64,000 bases of DNA, from assembly GCA_027887005.1 (NCBI GenBank), contig JAPCJI010000004.1, positions 23,329 to 87,328 of the forward strand, read 5' to 3'. Position 1 is the stretch's first letter. Every line of letters begins with the position of its first letter. The position numbers and the translations under genes were made by a program. Of the stretch, positions 43,309 through 50,356 are shown piece by piece. This DNA is from Nitrososphaerota archaeon (GTDB lineage: Archaea > Thermoproteota > Nitrososphaeria > Nitrososphaerales > Gagatemarchaeaceae). Under the pieces are notes generated by a model. That model was given only the letters and a program-made list of their open reading frames with translations, had not been told where the DNA came from and searched no databases.

Positions 43309-44087
43309 CTTGGTGAGCAATCCTGCCCAAGCCAAGCTCCTCCCGAAGATTCTCAAATCGTGCGGATTTGTATTCGAGATACAGGCCCGGCTATCCTCCG
43401 GAAATCCTTGACGTGCTTCGCAAGGAAATAGGGTTCCAAAAGAACGAGGTCGTGGCCGATATAGGCTCAGGAACGGGGTTGCTCACGAAGCTCTTCCTAT
43501 CAAATGGAAACAGGGTCTTCGCAGTCGAACCGAACGCGAGAATGAGGTACCACGCAGATCGTGACTTCGCAGGCTTCACTAATTTCGCAAGCGTCGCCGG
43601 GAAGGCCGAACGAACGAAACTAAGGAGGAAGAGCATCGACCTGATTACTGCCGGTGAGGCTCTGCATTGGTTCAATGCTTCTAGAACAACCAAGGAATTC
43701 TCACGGATTGCCAGGCCCGGCTGCCACCTTTGCGTTGTTTATACAAGATCAAAGACGGGAGGCAAATTAACTCGAGAGTATCTGAGGTTCATCAACAAAT
43801 ATCAACACGATCTAGCGAAAGTTCCTGAAATGAACCGAAAACTTGTGTCGCCCTACTTTAGGGGAGGGAAGTTCCTGAAGTTCAAGCTGTCAGGCACACA
43901 GGCGCTCGACATCGGGGGACTAAGGGGCAAGATCCTTTCATTCTCCTTCATGCCGACGCCAGAGGAAGCGGAGCGTTCGGAGGCGTTTAACAGGGCTCTC
44001 AAAAGGTTGTATAATTCAAACGAATCAGACGGGCAGGTAAGATTCTTCTATGAAACGACTGTACTCTTGGGGGAACCTTCTAACTAG
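43309..44087 (+). pseudogene. Class I SAM methyltransferase with suspected 5' frameshift
   Basis: The 3' frame, usable from TTG 43368 (239 aa), holds a Rossmann methyltransferase: VVADIGSGTGLLT (about 28-40), FAVEPNARM, TAGEALHWFN. Upstream in that frame the family's conserved N-terminus RFSNRADLYSRYRPGYP is readable but has no start codon. In the next frame TTG at 43309 (LVSNPAQAKLLPK), about 25 nt after TATA-like CTAAAATC, supplies a natural start. The two join if one base is gained or lost near 43345-43350. Either the gene is broken, or a shorter protein from 43368 is made. The catalytic part is intact. Confidence 0.65.
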
Positions 44088-44103
44088 AGATTTGGGAATG
44101 GTC

Positions 44104-44119
44104 ATACATACCTATGTAT
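44104..44119. repeat. Palindrome ATACATA-CC-TATGTAT
   Basis: A 7-bp perfect inverted repeat with a 2-nt centre, between the convergent methyltransferase and Rieske genes, with outer GTCAT/ATGAC also matching after small offsets. It could end transcription from both sides or bind a protein. Confidence 0.4.
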
Positions 44120-44247
44120 CCATGACACCTCCTTACGGCGCGCAATCATTTTTGCCGACAAGTATACATCGCCGCTTCTCGGAGCGATAAACGACGTTTG
44201 TTCCTGTTCAAGGGGTGTAGTGGGACGTTCAGTTCAAGCCGCATCAC

Positions 44248-44751
44248 CTAGTTTATGACCGAAGTCGTCACAAAGAGGTTCCCGCTCCCGTCAATCTGAA
44301 CGCCGTATTCAGGAAGTGGGCTCGGTGCAGGCCCTCCGAGCACGTTTCCGTTGGAGGGGTCAAAGGTGGCTCCGTGGCAGGGGCACTGAATCGCAGACCC
44401 TCCCCCATACTGGACAGTGCAAGGCTGGTGGGTACAAGTCGCGCTGAATCCCTTCCACTGCCCATTGACGCTGATGAGCAGAGAAATGCCATAGCTGGGA
44501 TGTTGGAAATAAGCCGATGTCTTCCCAGCCAGACTGCCGACCGTAGTGACGAAGACGTAGCCGGGAGGAACCTGAACCTGAGTCGTGCCGCTCGACCCAG
44601 TCTGAATGGTCTGCGTTGTCAGCTGCTGGGACTGAATCGATTGCTGCTGCCCCGCTCCTATCCTCGCCCAAATCTCGTAGACCCCCGAGACGCTTGTTAC
44701 GATGAGAACCGATCCCACGACAAGGCTCTTGACGAACTCCCTTCGGTTCAA
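44248..44751 (-). CDS. Rieske iron-sulfur protein, membrane-anchored
   Basis: A 167-aa protein. The start NRREFVKSLVVGS is Tat-like, with a membrane helix (about 9-25), then a Ser/Thr/Gln-rich linker, then the Rieske domain. Cluster ligands are Cys106 and His108 (CTHQPC) and Cys123 and His126 (CPCHG), with Cys111/Cys125 as the disulfide pair. It transfers electrons at the outer membrane face. TTG at 44751 overlaps the stop of the upstream cytochrome b-like gene (TTGA), so the two are coupled. The operon is cytochrome b-like protein then Rieske protein. Confidence 0.93.
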   Translation of the reverse strand: MNRREFVKSLVVGSVLIVTSVSGVYEIWARIGAGQQQSIQSQQLTTQTIQTGSSGTTQVQVPPGYVFVTTVGSLAGKTSAYFQHPSYGISLLISVNGQWKGFSATCTHQPCTVQYGGGSAIQCPCHGATFDPSNGNVLGGPAPSPLPEYGVQIDGSGNLFVTTSVIN

Positions 44752-45254
44752 GACTTCCTTGCCCCTAGCGAAACAAACGCCTTGGTCAGGTGCTGCCATG
44801 CCTTGACCACCGCGATTGAAGCCGCAGTGAGAAGAATCACACTCGCAACTCCTGCCGGAATGTTGACGCCCGCGCCGGCAGAGTGGACGACTATCAAGGC
44901 GATTGTAGCCAGCGACATTGTTCCGTGAAAGAAAAGCGAGTCCCTGAACCGTTCGAGGAAAGCCGTCCCAGTGATCCACACGAAGACCGCCAATGCCGCG
45001 GAACCGTATCCAAGCAGGATTGCGTCTGTGATGGGGTAGTTGTAGAAGTAGGCGACGTGTAGGATTATGAACAGACCTGCGGCGGTTGCAGCGTAAACAT
45101 GGACCTTCCTCAAGAGGCCGAGATTCTTGGTGTACTTGAGGAGGCGCCTTCTGACCAACATGAAGCATGCCGTGAATACCACGAACGCGAGGGCGAAGTA
45201 CCCGAAGATGTCACCCGTGACGAACAACAATTGGACCAACTCCCTGCCTGACAT
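44748..45254 (-). CDS. Small di-heme cytochrome b-like membrane protein
   Basis: A 168-aa protein with five hydrophobic segments. His52 and His66 lie in one helix pair region (VHVYAATAAGLFIILHV) and His110 and His124 in another (FFHGTMSLATIALIVVHS); both pairs are spaced 14 residues, the spacing by which cytochrome b-type and ferric-reductase-type proteins hold two stacked hemes. It is much shorter than a bc1-complex cytochrome b. Coupled to the Rieske gene, it may form a minimal quinol- or metal-oxidising unit. Confidence 0.8.
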   Translation of the reverse strand: MSGRELVQLLFVTGDIFGYFALAFVVFTACFMLVRRRLLKYTKNLGLLRKVHVYAATAAGLFIILHVAYFYNYPITDAILLGYGSAALAVFVWITGTAFLERFRDSLFFHGTMSLATIALIVVHSAGAGVNIPAGVASVILLTAASIAVVKAWQHLTKAFVSLGARKS

Positions 45255-45294
45255 TCACGATTCCATCATGCGCTTTGGACCGAGTCCCCGACGG

Positions 45295-45582
45295 CTAGGA
45301 GTCGAAGGTCGAGGCGCCATCATCAGAGTGTGATTGATCGTCCAACCCCCCGGACCCAGAACTGCCAGTATTGGTAGGAGGAGCGCTTGTGAGAAGGGAG
45401 CTACCACCGTTGCTCATTTTGGAAGCGCTGGCAGGGTTAGCAACGCTAATGCTGCTTCCCGGCGTCGAACGAAAGGGATTCGCAATGAACACCACTGCCC
45501 CGAACCCAACCAGGAAGACGAGGGCAAATACCGAGAACTTGGCAAGCCCTGAGTGAAGTTTGATCGGAGAACCAAGTCGCAT
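45295..45582 (-). CDS. Small membrane-anchored Ser/Gly-rich protein
   Basis: A 95-aa protein: short basic start, one membrane helix (about 14-34), then an external tail rich in Ser, Asn and Gly ending in acidic residues (LDDQSHSDDGASTFDS). TATA-like CTTATTATAGG lies about 30 nt upstream, making it the first gene of a unit leading to the cytochrome b-like and Rieske genes (40-nt gap). It contains no heme or copper motif other than a single His. Function unknown. Confidence 0.6.
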   Translation of the reverse strand: MRLGSPIKLHSGLAKFSVFALVFLVGFGAVVFIANPFRSTPGSSISVANPASASKMSNGGSSLLTSAPPTNTGSSGSGGLDDQSHSDDGASTFDS

Positions 45583-45914
45583 GATTCTACTCTCAAATCA
45601 TCTGATCCACCTATAATAAGTTGTGGTGCGGATTTCTATTTCTGAAATGAGGATTGTTAGTATTGATTCATTACGATTGTGAGAACCCGTAGTTCCCTTT
45701 TGATGTTCGGGCGCCTACCTGGACTGCGAAGTCCCGGCCAGTGACCTTCGCACTTGGAGATGGATTGGAACCCATATGGTTCAGCCCCTAGCGCGCTTGA
45801 AGGGTGTCGGTGCTACATCCAAACTAGGAGAGGATGTCGCGACCAAGACCAGTCATTCGAGGTCAAGGAGTCACCGAGCTTAAATATCGATATCCATGCA
45901 GGTGGAGGAGGAAA
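45583..45914. other. Intergenic stretch with divergent promoters
   Basis: No gene is supported. It holds the leftward TATA-like box (about 45610-45620) and a rightward CTTAAATATC box (about 45879-45888). A tRNA-like string near 45750-45830 (GGGTTCCAATCC on the minus strand) fails the T-loop rule and does not fold. Confidence 0.5.
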
Positions 45915-46322
45915 TTGAAGCCGGCCGTCGTGCTGTTCTTTGTCACAGGGGCGATGATTTTCCTGCAGTTGCTCATAGGGGGCTTGAGAGTGTTCGGCTT
46001 CATCGACGAGGGCACGCACATCGGCACCGGCATCCTGACCTTCATTCTCGCCATCATAACCTTAGTTGCCGCGGCGCTGACAAAGCCGCGGTACAGGCCG
46101 GCGATATCCATGTCGGTACTCCTCGTCATCCTAATCTTCGTTCAGGGTCTGCTGGGCTTCTCATTTCTGGATGCCAATAATGCAATTGTTAGTAACAGCG
46201 GAGGGCTCATCTTCGTCCATTTCGCAAACGCCCTCGTAATCTATGGTCTTGCTATCTCGATGGCGTTCATCGCCCTGCGCTGGAACAAGATTACCACGGC
46301 TATTCCGCCGAAACACCCATGA
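45915..46322 (+). CDS. CtaA/COX15-like four-helix membrane protein
   Basis: A 135-aa protein with four membrane helices. TTG at 45915 is chosen because GGAGGAGG directly precedes it and the TATA-like CTTAAATATC is about 30 nt upstream; the frame is open further but is not protein-like there. A His in the GFIDEGTHIGTG loop and another in IFVHFANALVIYG sit at membrane edges, as in half of a heme A synthase (CtaA) four-helix bundle. It may bind heme. It is divergent from the Rieske/cytochrome b module, which supports a respiratory role. Not a full CtaA. Confidence 0.65.
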   Translation: MKPAVVLFFVTGAMIFLQLLIGGLRVFGFIDEGTHIGTGILTFILAIITLVAAALTKPRYRPAISMSVLLVILIFVQGLLGFSFLDANNAIVSNSGGLIFVHFANALVIYGLAISMAFIALRWNKITTAIPPKHP

Positions 46323-46600
46323 CCCTCAACCCACGCGCCTCTCAGCCCACGACCCTCTGGCGAACAGCCATCCGAATATCCGCTCGATCTCCGCATCCTC
46401 TTACGGTTGCTTGACCGATCCCGAAACTCGTTGGCGGGGAACGACCTGACGCGTCAGTGCTAATACTTGGTTATTCTTGAGCCCGAGCCCCGTCGGAATC
46501 GAACTCGGATTAGCTTCGTGAACTTAGCTTGAAAAAGGAGGGGTATTCGTTACACTTCTGTGGCGCGCCCCACCGGACTCGTTTTCAGAAATTCCTTCCT

Positions 46601-46858
46601 CTACTCTTCTTCCCAGTCTTTGACCATGTCAGGTTCGAACTTTACTATCTTGGTCGCAGTGGCGTTGGTCCGAAGGATTGGGGGGACGACCCACAACGCC
46701 TGTTTCTCGTCCTCTGCCTCTATCATGACCCAGGCCTTGTGAACCCCGGCCTTACATCCCCAGTCGCAATTATACAAGTAGCCCTGCGCATAGACATTCT
46801 TCACCACTTTCCTGCAGTCAGAAGGCTCATGTGGCGATTCGACAAGAAACCTATCCAT
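46601..46858 (-). CDS. Small conserved-type cytosolic protein (85 aa), unknown
   Basis: ATG at 46858 gives MDRFLVESPHEPSDCRKVV, with a YNCDWGCKAGVHKAWVMIEAED core and an ALWVVPPILR helix. The pattern (opening FLVESPH, a DxGC(K)xGxH centre and VPPxLR) is one I have seen in short stress-associated hypothetical proteins of bacteria and archaea; it resembles a ferredoxin-like alpha/beta fold with no known function. It lies 66 nt downstream of the VapB-ferredoxin gene on the same strand and may share its transcript. Confidence 0.7.
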   Translation of the reverse strand: MDRFLVESPHEPSDCRKVVKNVYAQGYLYNCDWGCKAGVHKAWVMIEAEDEKQALWVVPPILRTNATATKIVKFEPDMVKDWEEE

Positions 46859-46924
46859 GGACTCACAATAGCCTCTGATTATATTAGCATTCCAGCACCG
46901 AACCGTCAACCTGCGAGTGACGAG

Positions 46925-47326
46925 CTATCCGCTTCTGACGATGAAATTCTCGGTATCCGGGTCCTTCAGATAGATCGCCCTCCAGGGACACGATTCTGCT
47001 GCCCTTCGGAGCCTTTCTAGATCGACCAACTTCTCATCTGCATCGGATATGCCCAATGGTTCTGCACCAATCTGCTGTCTCTCCAGGGAGAAATGCTCCG
47101 GGGCGAGAACCGCACAAAACCCTGTTCCAAGACAGAGGTCCTCGATGATTCCTGCTTTGAGCTTCTTTCCCTCCAAGGTCGTGATTTCTATCTCACCTCG
47201 CTTTTGGAGGTTGGCTTTCCTTATGTCGGGATTGCGGGTTATCGTGTCAGAAATGGTCTCGCCCGACCTCTTCGCGTTAACGAGCATCTTGTACGCCTTG
47301 TCCGTGAGCTCGACGGTTTCTGTCAT
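46925..47326 (-). CDS. VapB-like domain fused to a [3Fe-4S]-type ferredoxin
   Basis: A 133-aa protein with two parts. Residues 1-35 (VELTDKAYKMLVNAKRSGET followed by ISDTI) match the VapB/DUF217 type of antitoxin DNA-binding domain. Residues about 46-125 look like a single-cluster ferredoxin: Cys65 and Cys71 (C-x5-C in LCLGTGFC), APEHF, then ESCPWRAI with Cys113, the three-cysteine pattern of [3Fe-4S] ferredoxins. The join suggests a redox-sensing regulator or an electron carrier with a repurposed dimerisation domain. No toxin gene follows. Confidence 0.75.
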   Translation of the reverse strand: MTETVELTDKAYKMLVNAKRSGETISDTITRNPDIRKANLQKRGEIEITTLEGKKLKAGIIEDLCLGTGFCAVLAPEHFSLERQQIGAEPLGISDADEKLVDLERLRRAAESCPWRAIYLKDPDTENFIVRSG

Positions 47327-47410
47327 GCTTGCGCCGTTATGGGTTTGTTTGCTATTTATTCTTGCAAGCGACGTTGGCTTCGAACTTTAGGTCAGCATCA
47401 CTCTGAGAGC

Positions 47411-47505
47411 CTTCTCTCCATACACAGGCGCGCCCTCGTAGGATGGGACGCTGACCTGCTCTAACTGCCCTGTTTTATTTTCTGAAATATCTTACAGAAG
47501 TTAAG
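47411..47505. repeat. Diverged direct repeat, copy A
   Basis: Shares TTCTCTCC-ATACACA, TCGTAGG and CTGAAATATCTTACAGAAGT with copy B at about 48128-48222 in the same order and orientation. Found by eye; boundaries are approximate. Confidence 0.4.
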
Positions 47506-47594
47506 CCTACCACCAAGAAGGACAGAGAGAGTGCACACTCTTCAGGAGAATCTTTCAGAAGGCTTAAGGGATAGCTGGGACAACAATTCACACA

Positions 47595-48056
47595 ATGGAA
47601 GTGGAACCCACGGTCAAGCGTAATCTGGAGCTCATGAAGACTCTGGACGACGCTTGGAATGCAGGACCTGGAAGTTCCCTCTGGGAGACATTCAGGAACC
47701 GTCACCACGAATATGTCGAGGTCTGTTGGCCTGGCGGAGCACCGCCTACGATTGGACGGCACAACCATGACCTGGAAGCCGTTGAATTCTTCAAGACCTT
47801 TCCGGACAACCACCTGATCAATAATCCCTACAAGGTCTTCTTCGGTCAGGGCGACTACACCTGCACGGTAGCAGATTTCTCAGGTACCATGAAGGGTCCG
47901 ATGACGGGAGCGGACGGCAAGGTGATTCCTCCGACCAACAAGAGTTTCCACGTCGAGTTCTGTACTGTGGCCCACTGGAATGATGTAGGGGAGATACTTG
48001 AGGAGCGGCTTTTCTACGACCTAGTCGGACTGATGAAACAGGTCGGACTGTCCTAG
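47595..48056 (+). CDS. SnoaL-like (ester cyclase/NTF2-fold) protein
   Basis: A 153-aa protein with the SnoaL pattern: ETFRNRHHEYVEVCWPGG near residue 32, DLEAVEFFKTFPD, a FGQGDYTCTVADFSGTMKG beta hairpin (about 80-98) and FCTVAHWNDVGEILEERLFYD at the end (about 125-145, cited by its HWNDVGEI element). The His and Asp positions used by polyketide cyclases are present, but the fold also serves non-enzymes. Leaderless start: GGCTTAAGG is about 28 nt before the ATG. It is flanked by two diverged direct repeats. Confidence 0.85.
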   Translation: MEVEPTVKRNLELMKTLDDAWNAGPGSSLWETFRNRHHEYVEVCWPGGAPPTIGRHNHDLEAVEFFKTFPDNHLINNPYKVFFGQGDYTCTVADFSGTMKGPMTGADGKVIPPTNKSFHVEFCTVAHWNDVGEILEERLFYDLVGLMKQVGLS

Positions 48057-48127
48057 TCCAACCCAAACATTCTCAGGAACACCCACTCCCGCAAACACGA
48101 TGACGTTAGGGCTGACTACCGCCAGAG

Positions 48128-48222
48128 TTCTCTCCGCATACACATGCACCCAGTCTCTGGTTCGTAGGCTCCCTGGTCCCAACCTGACTGCTGTTTCTCT
48201 CTGAAAGATTTTGCAGCAGTTA
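48128..48222. repeat. Diverged direct repeat, copy B
   Basis: Matches copy A (about 47411-47505) in order: TTCTCTCCGCATACACA, TTCGTAGG and CTGAAAGATTTTGCAGCAGT. It lies between the SnoaL-like gene and the tRNA-Gly gene. Boundaries approximate. Confidence 0.4.
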
Positions 48223-48261
48223 ATCTGAGAGGCTATGCCTACAAGAGAGAGCTGAAGACTG

Positions 48262-48354
48262 TGCGGTCGCCGGGATTTGAACCCGGGTTACAAGCTTGGA
48301 GGGCTTATGTCCTCTTGGCGCAATTGCGACTAGACCAGGCTGGACGACGACCGC
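48262..48354 (-). tRNA. tRNA-Gly (UCC) with an 18-nt D-loop insertion
   Basis: Minus strand: acceptor GCGGTCG/CGACCGC, D-stem GTCC/GGAC, anticodon stem TAAGC/GCTTG around loop CCTCCAA (anticodon TCC), T-arm CCGGG-TTCAAAT-CCCGG and discriminator A. The D-loop carries an extra GTCGCAATTGCGCCAAGA (48313-48330); removing it restores AGCCTGGTCTA, typical for tRNA-Gly. Position 33 is C instead of U. TATA-like GATTAAAAG lies about 27 nt upstream, inside the nep1 coding region, whose last 25 nt overlap this tRNA on the same strand. Confidence 0.9.
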
Positions 48355-49055
48355 ACAACCCTCGAGCCTGACTCAGGGCTTTTAATCGTTGAACCCGCCA
48401 AGGCCTTCTCGACCTCGTAGACGACCCTCGCCGCCACCACATGCGCCTCCAGGGGCCTGGGATGTATCCTCGCCAACTCATCCACGAGCTCGAGCGTCCC
48501 CTGAGAGAAGTGTCCCCGGGGGAACCCCCCGACCAGCACGCAGGGGTTCTTCTTCTCGCAGACCTCCCGGGTGAGCTCTTCCAGCCTCGTCTGCCTTCCC
48601 TGAACCGACAGCCCGAAGACCGCGTCGGGGGAGATTCTCCGAACCAGCTCCTGCAACGTCCCCGGGTAGACCTTGACCAGCTCGTCCGCCGACCTTTCCG
48701 CGAGCAACTTCTCCACCAGCCCCCTGAACCTGAAGTAACTCTTCGGAATCCTTGTCCTCTCTGCCACCTCGAAGACCATTTCCGCGCAGGTGTGGACGAA
48801 TAGCCTGACCGACCCTTCCAGGAACAGGGGCGTCCCCGTGACGTTCAGCACCGCTTCGTGGACCAGGTCCGGCCTCCCCCTCTTCTCCGAGTCCCTGAGC
48901 CTGCTCATCGCAGAGTGGTGGAAGCTCCTGTCGAGCAGGATCCGCGAGGCGTCCAGCCCCCTCCTGCGGGCGTCATTGACAACAGCCGGGCTCTTCAAGA
49001 GCTCCTTGGGCATCAGCTCCAGGGCCGACTCCGCCAGCACGAAGTTGAGCTTCAC
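48330..49055 (-). CDS. nep1: Nep1/Emg1 rRNA pseudouridine N1-methyltransferase
   Basis: A 241-aa SPOUT-family enzyme that methylates a pseudouridine of small-subunit rRNA during ribosome assembly. Visible family elements: SFHHSAMSRL (about 45-54), RPDLVHEAVL (about 62-71), LFLEGSVRLFVHT and the C-terminal knot region VLVGGFPRGHFS, where the SAM-binding loop GGFPxG is typical. The last eight codons (RSSSSLV and stop) lie within the tRNA-Gly gene, and its sequence there is low-complexity Ser/Arg, so the C-terminus is under joint constraint. It is divergent from the RNase P gene. Confidence 0.92.
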   Translation of the reverse strand: MKLNFVLAESALELMPKELLKSPAVVNDARRRGLDASRILLDRSFHHSAMSRLRDSEKRGRPDLVHEAVLNVTGTPLFLEGSVRLFVHTCAEMVFEVAERTRIPKSYFRFRGLVEKLLAERSADELVKVYPGTLQELVRRISPDAVFGLSVQGRQTRLEELTREVCEKKNPCVLVGGFPRGHFSQGTLELVDELARIHPRPLEAHVVAARVVYEVEKALAGSTIKSPESGSRVVRSSSSLV

Positions 49056-49108
49056 GGTGACCGCGACGGACGAGTAGGGTTAAGTCCTTTCTCGAGACCC
49101 TTCAGCCC

Positions 49109-49417
49109 ATGAAGACCAGGAAGGCGAAGGAGGACGCCGCTGAGCTCGTGAAGCTCCTCACCGAGTCTTCGGTCGTCCTCTCCCACACCAACCTGGCGCT
49201 CGCCAAGGAGCAGGCCGCCCTAGCCAGGCGTGTCAGGCTCAGGTTCAACGTCCGCCTCGACCCTTCGCTGGGCAGGTTCACCTGCCGCGGGTGCAAGAGC
49301 CTCCTCGTCCCCGGGGTAAACGCCAGGGTCAGGCTGGGGCACGGCAAGCAGACGATCCTCCGTGTCACATGCGCTGAATGCGGCCGCGTGAATCGCCGAA
49401 TTCTGGGAGAGGCTTAA
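49109..49417 (+). CDS. rnp4: RNase P protein subunit 4 (Rpp21/Rpr2)
   Basis: A 102-aa protein: N-terminal helices (1-45), then a zinc ribbon with FTCRGCKSLLVPG (about 57-70) and VTCAECGRVNRR (about 85-96), i.e. CxxC-x25-CxxC. RNase P trims the 5' ends of tRNA precursors, and the two tRNA genes here would be its substrates. The gene heads a cluster of translation genes (S19e, PDCD5, L39e, L31e, aIF6, prefoldin, FtsY), common in archaea. Confidence 0.9.
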   Translation: MKTRKAKEDAAELVKLLTESSVVLSHTNLALAKEQAALARRVRLRFNVRLDPSLGRFTCRGCKSLLVPGVNARVRLGHGKQTILRVTCAECGRVNRRILGEA

Positions 49418-49459
49418 ATACACTGAAGCGTGGGTCGAAAATCCGATTCGTGAATAGTC

Positions 49460-49912
49460 ATGGTAAGCGCACGCGATGTTCCATCGGCGAAGCTGATCAG
49501 CGTCCTGGCGGAGCAGGTCAGAGGCCTCCCCGAGATAAAAGAGCCCGAGTGGGCCCAGTTCGTCAAGACAGGCTCGCACGCTGAACGGCCACCCCAGGAC
49601 TCCGGCTGGTGGTTCACCAGGGCCGCCTCGCTTCTCAGGAAGCTCTACCTCCACGGGCCCATCGGACTGAGCGACCTCGAGCGCGCCTACGGAGGGACCA
49701 AGGCAGTCGCCTACTTCCCCAAGCACCACAGAGACGCAGGGGGCTCCTCCATCAGGAACGTCCTCAAGCAGCTGGAGCAGGCCGAACTGGTGGCCAAGAC
49801 GCCCAAGGGACGCATCCTCTCCTCGAAGGGCAGGGCGATGCTCGACAAGGCGAGCCAGGGGATCTTCGTTTCGATGATCGAGGCTGACAAGTCACTCGCG
49901 AGGTACGCCTAG
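49460..49912 (+). CDS. rps19e: Ribosomal protein S19e
   Basis: A 150-aa protein of the archaeal/eukaryotic small ribosomal subunit. It begins SARDVPSAKLISVLAEQV and contains PEWAQFVKTGSHAERPPQD, WWFTRAASLLRKLYLHGPIG (about 50-70) and the VLKQLEQAELVAKTPKGRILS winged-helix end. ATG at 49460. Its TAG overlaps the GTG that opens the PDCD5 frame, pointing to joint translation. Confidence 0.95.
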   Translation: MVSARDVPSAKLISVLAEQVRGLPEIKEPEWAQFVKTGSHAERPPQDSGWWFTRAASLLRKLYLHGPIGLSDLERAYGGTKAVAYFPKHHRDAGGSSIRNVLKQLEQAELVAKTPKGRILSSKGRAMLDKASQGIFVSMIEADKSLARYA

Positions 49913-49914
49913 TG

Positions 49915-50190
49915 ATGTCAGAACAGCCGCAGAAGTCCTCTGACAAGGAAGCGACCGAAAGGAGGGCAATGAGGGAGGGCACGCTGAGGATGGCACTCAC
50001 ATCAGAGGCAAGGCAGAGGCTGGCCAACGTGAAGATGGTCAAGCCCGAGCTCGCCTCCTCGATCGAGGAGTACGTTATCCAGCTGGCATCCAGCGGGAGG
50101 CTGAAGAAGGCCATCGACGACGAGCAGGTGAAGCAGATGCTCCAGTCCCTCCAGGAGAAGAAGCACGAATTCAAGATGAGGCGCATCTAG
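49915..50190 (+). CDS. PDCD5/TFAR19-family DNA-binding protein
   Basis: A 91-aa three-helix-bundle protein of the archaeal PDCD5 homologue family. The pattern is a charged N-terminus, then LTSEARQRLANVKMVKPELASSIEEYVIQLASSGRLK (about 30-65, cited by its ARQRLANVKMVKPE element) and a DEQVKQMLQSLQEKKHEF helix. In archaea it is usually encoded beside S19e and L39e, as here. It binds DNA or chaperone partners; the exact role is unsettled. ATG 49915 is chosen over the GTG at 49912. Confidence 0.92.
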   Translation: MSEQPQKSSDKEATERRAMREGTLRMALTSEARQRLANVKMVKPELASSIEEYVIQLASSGRLKKAIDDEQVKQMLQSLQEKKHEFKMRRI

Positions 50191-50191
50191 C

Positions 50192-50350
50192 ATGGGCCGA
50201 GTCAAGGACACTTCGAAGAAGAACAGGCTGAGGAAGGCGAGCAAGAGGACCCGTTCCGTCCCCACCTGGGTGATAGTCAGGACCGACAGGCACGTAAGGA
50301 GCAACCCCAAGAACAGAAGCTGGAGACAGCGCAAGCTGAAGATCAAGTGA
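50192..50350 (+). CDS. rpl39e: Ribosomal protein L39e
   Basis: A 52-aa basic protein that lines the ribosomal exit tunnel. The sequence MGRVKDTSKKNRLRKASK and the ending NPKNRSWRQRKLKIK match L39e. ATG at 50192 follows the PDCD5 stop after one base, and the L31e gene follows 6 nt later. Confidence 0.95.
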   Translation: MGRVKDTSKKNRLRKASKRTRSVPTWVIVRTDRHVRSNPKNRSWRQRKLKIK

Positions 50351-50356
50351 TAGTGA

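Noticed and set aside
45750..45830. tRNA-like string with GGGTTCCAATCC on the minus strand
   Set aside because: T-loop has C at the purine position and neither acceptor nor anticodon stems form.
46479..46508. tRNA 3'-end-like fragment (GAGTTCGATTCCGACGGGGC on the minus strand)
   Set aside because: The T-stem does not pair and no other tRNA arms are nearby; possibly a remnant, but not supportable.
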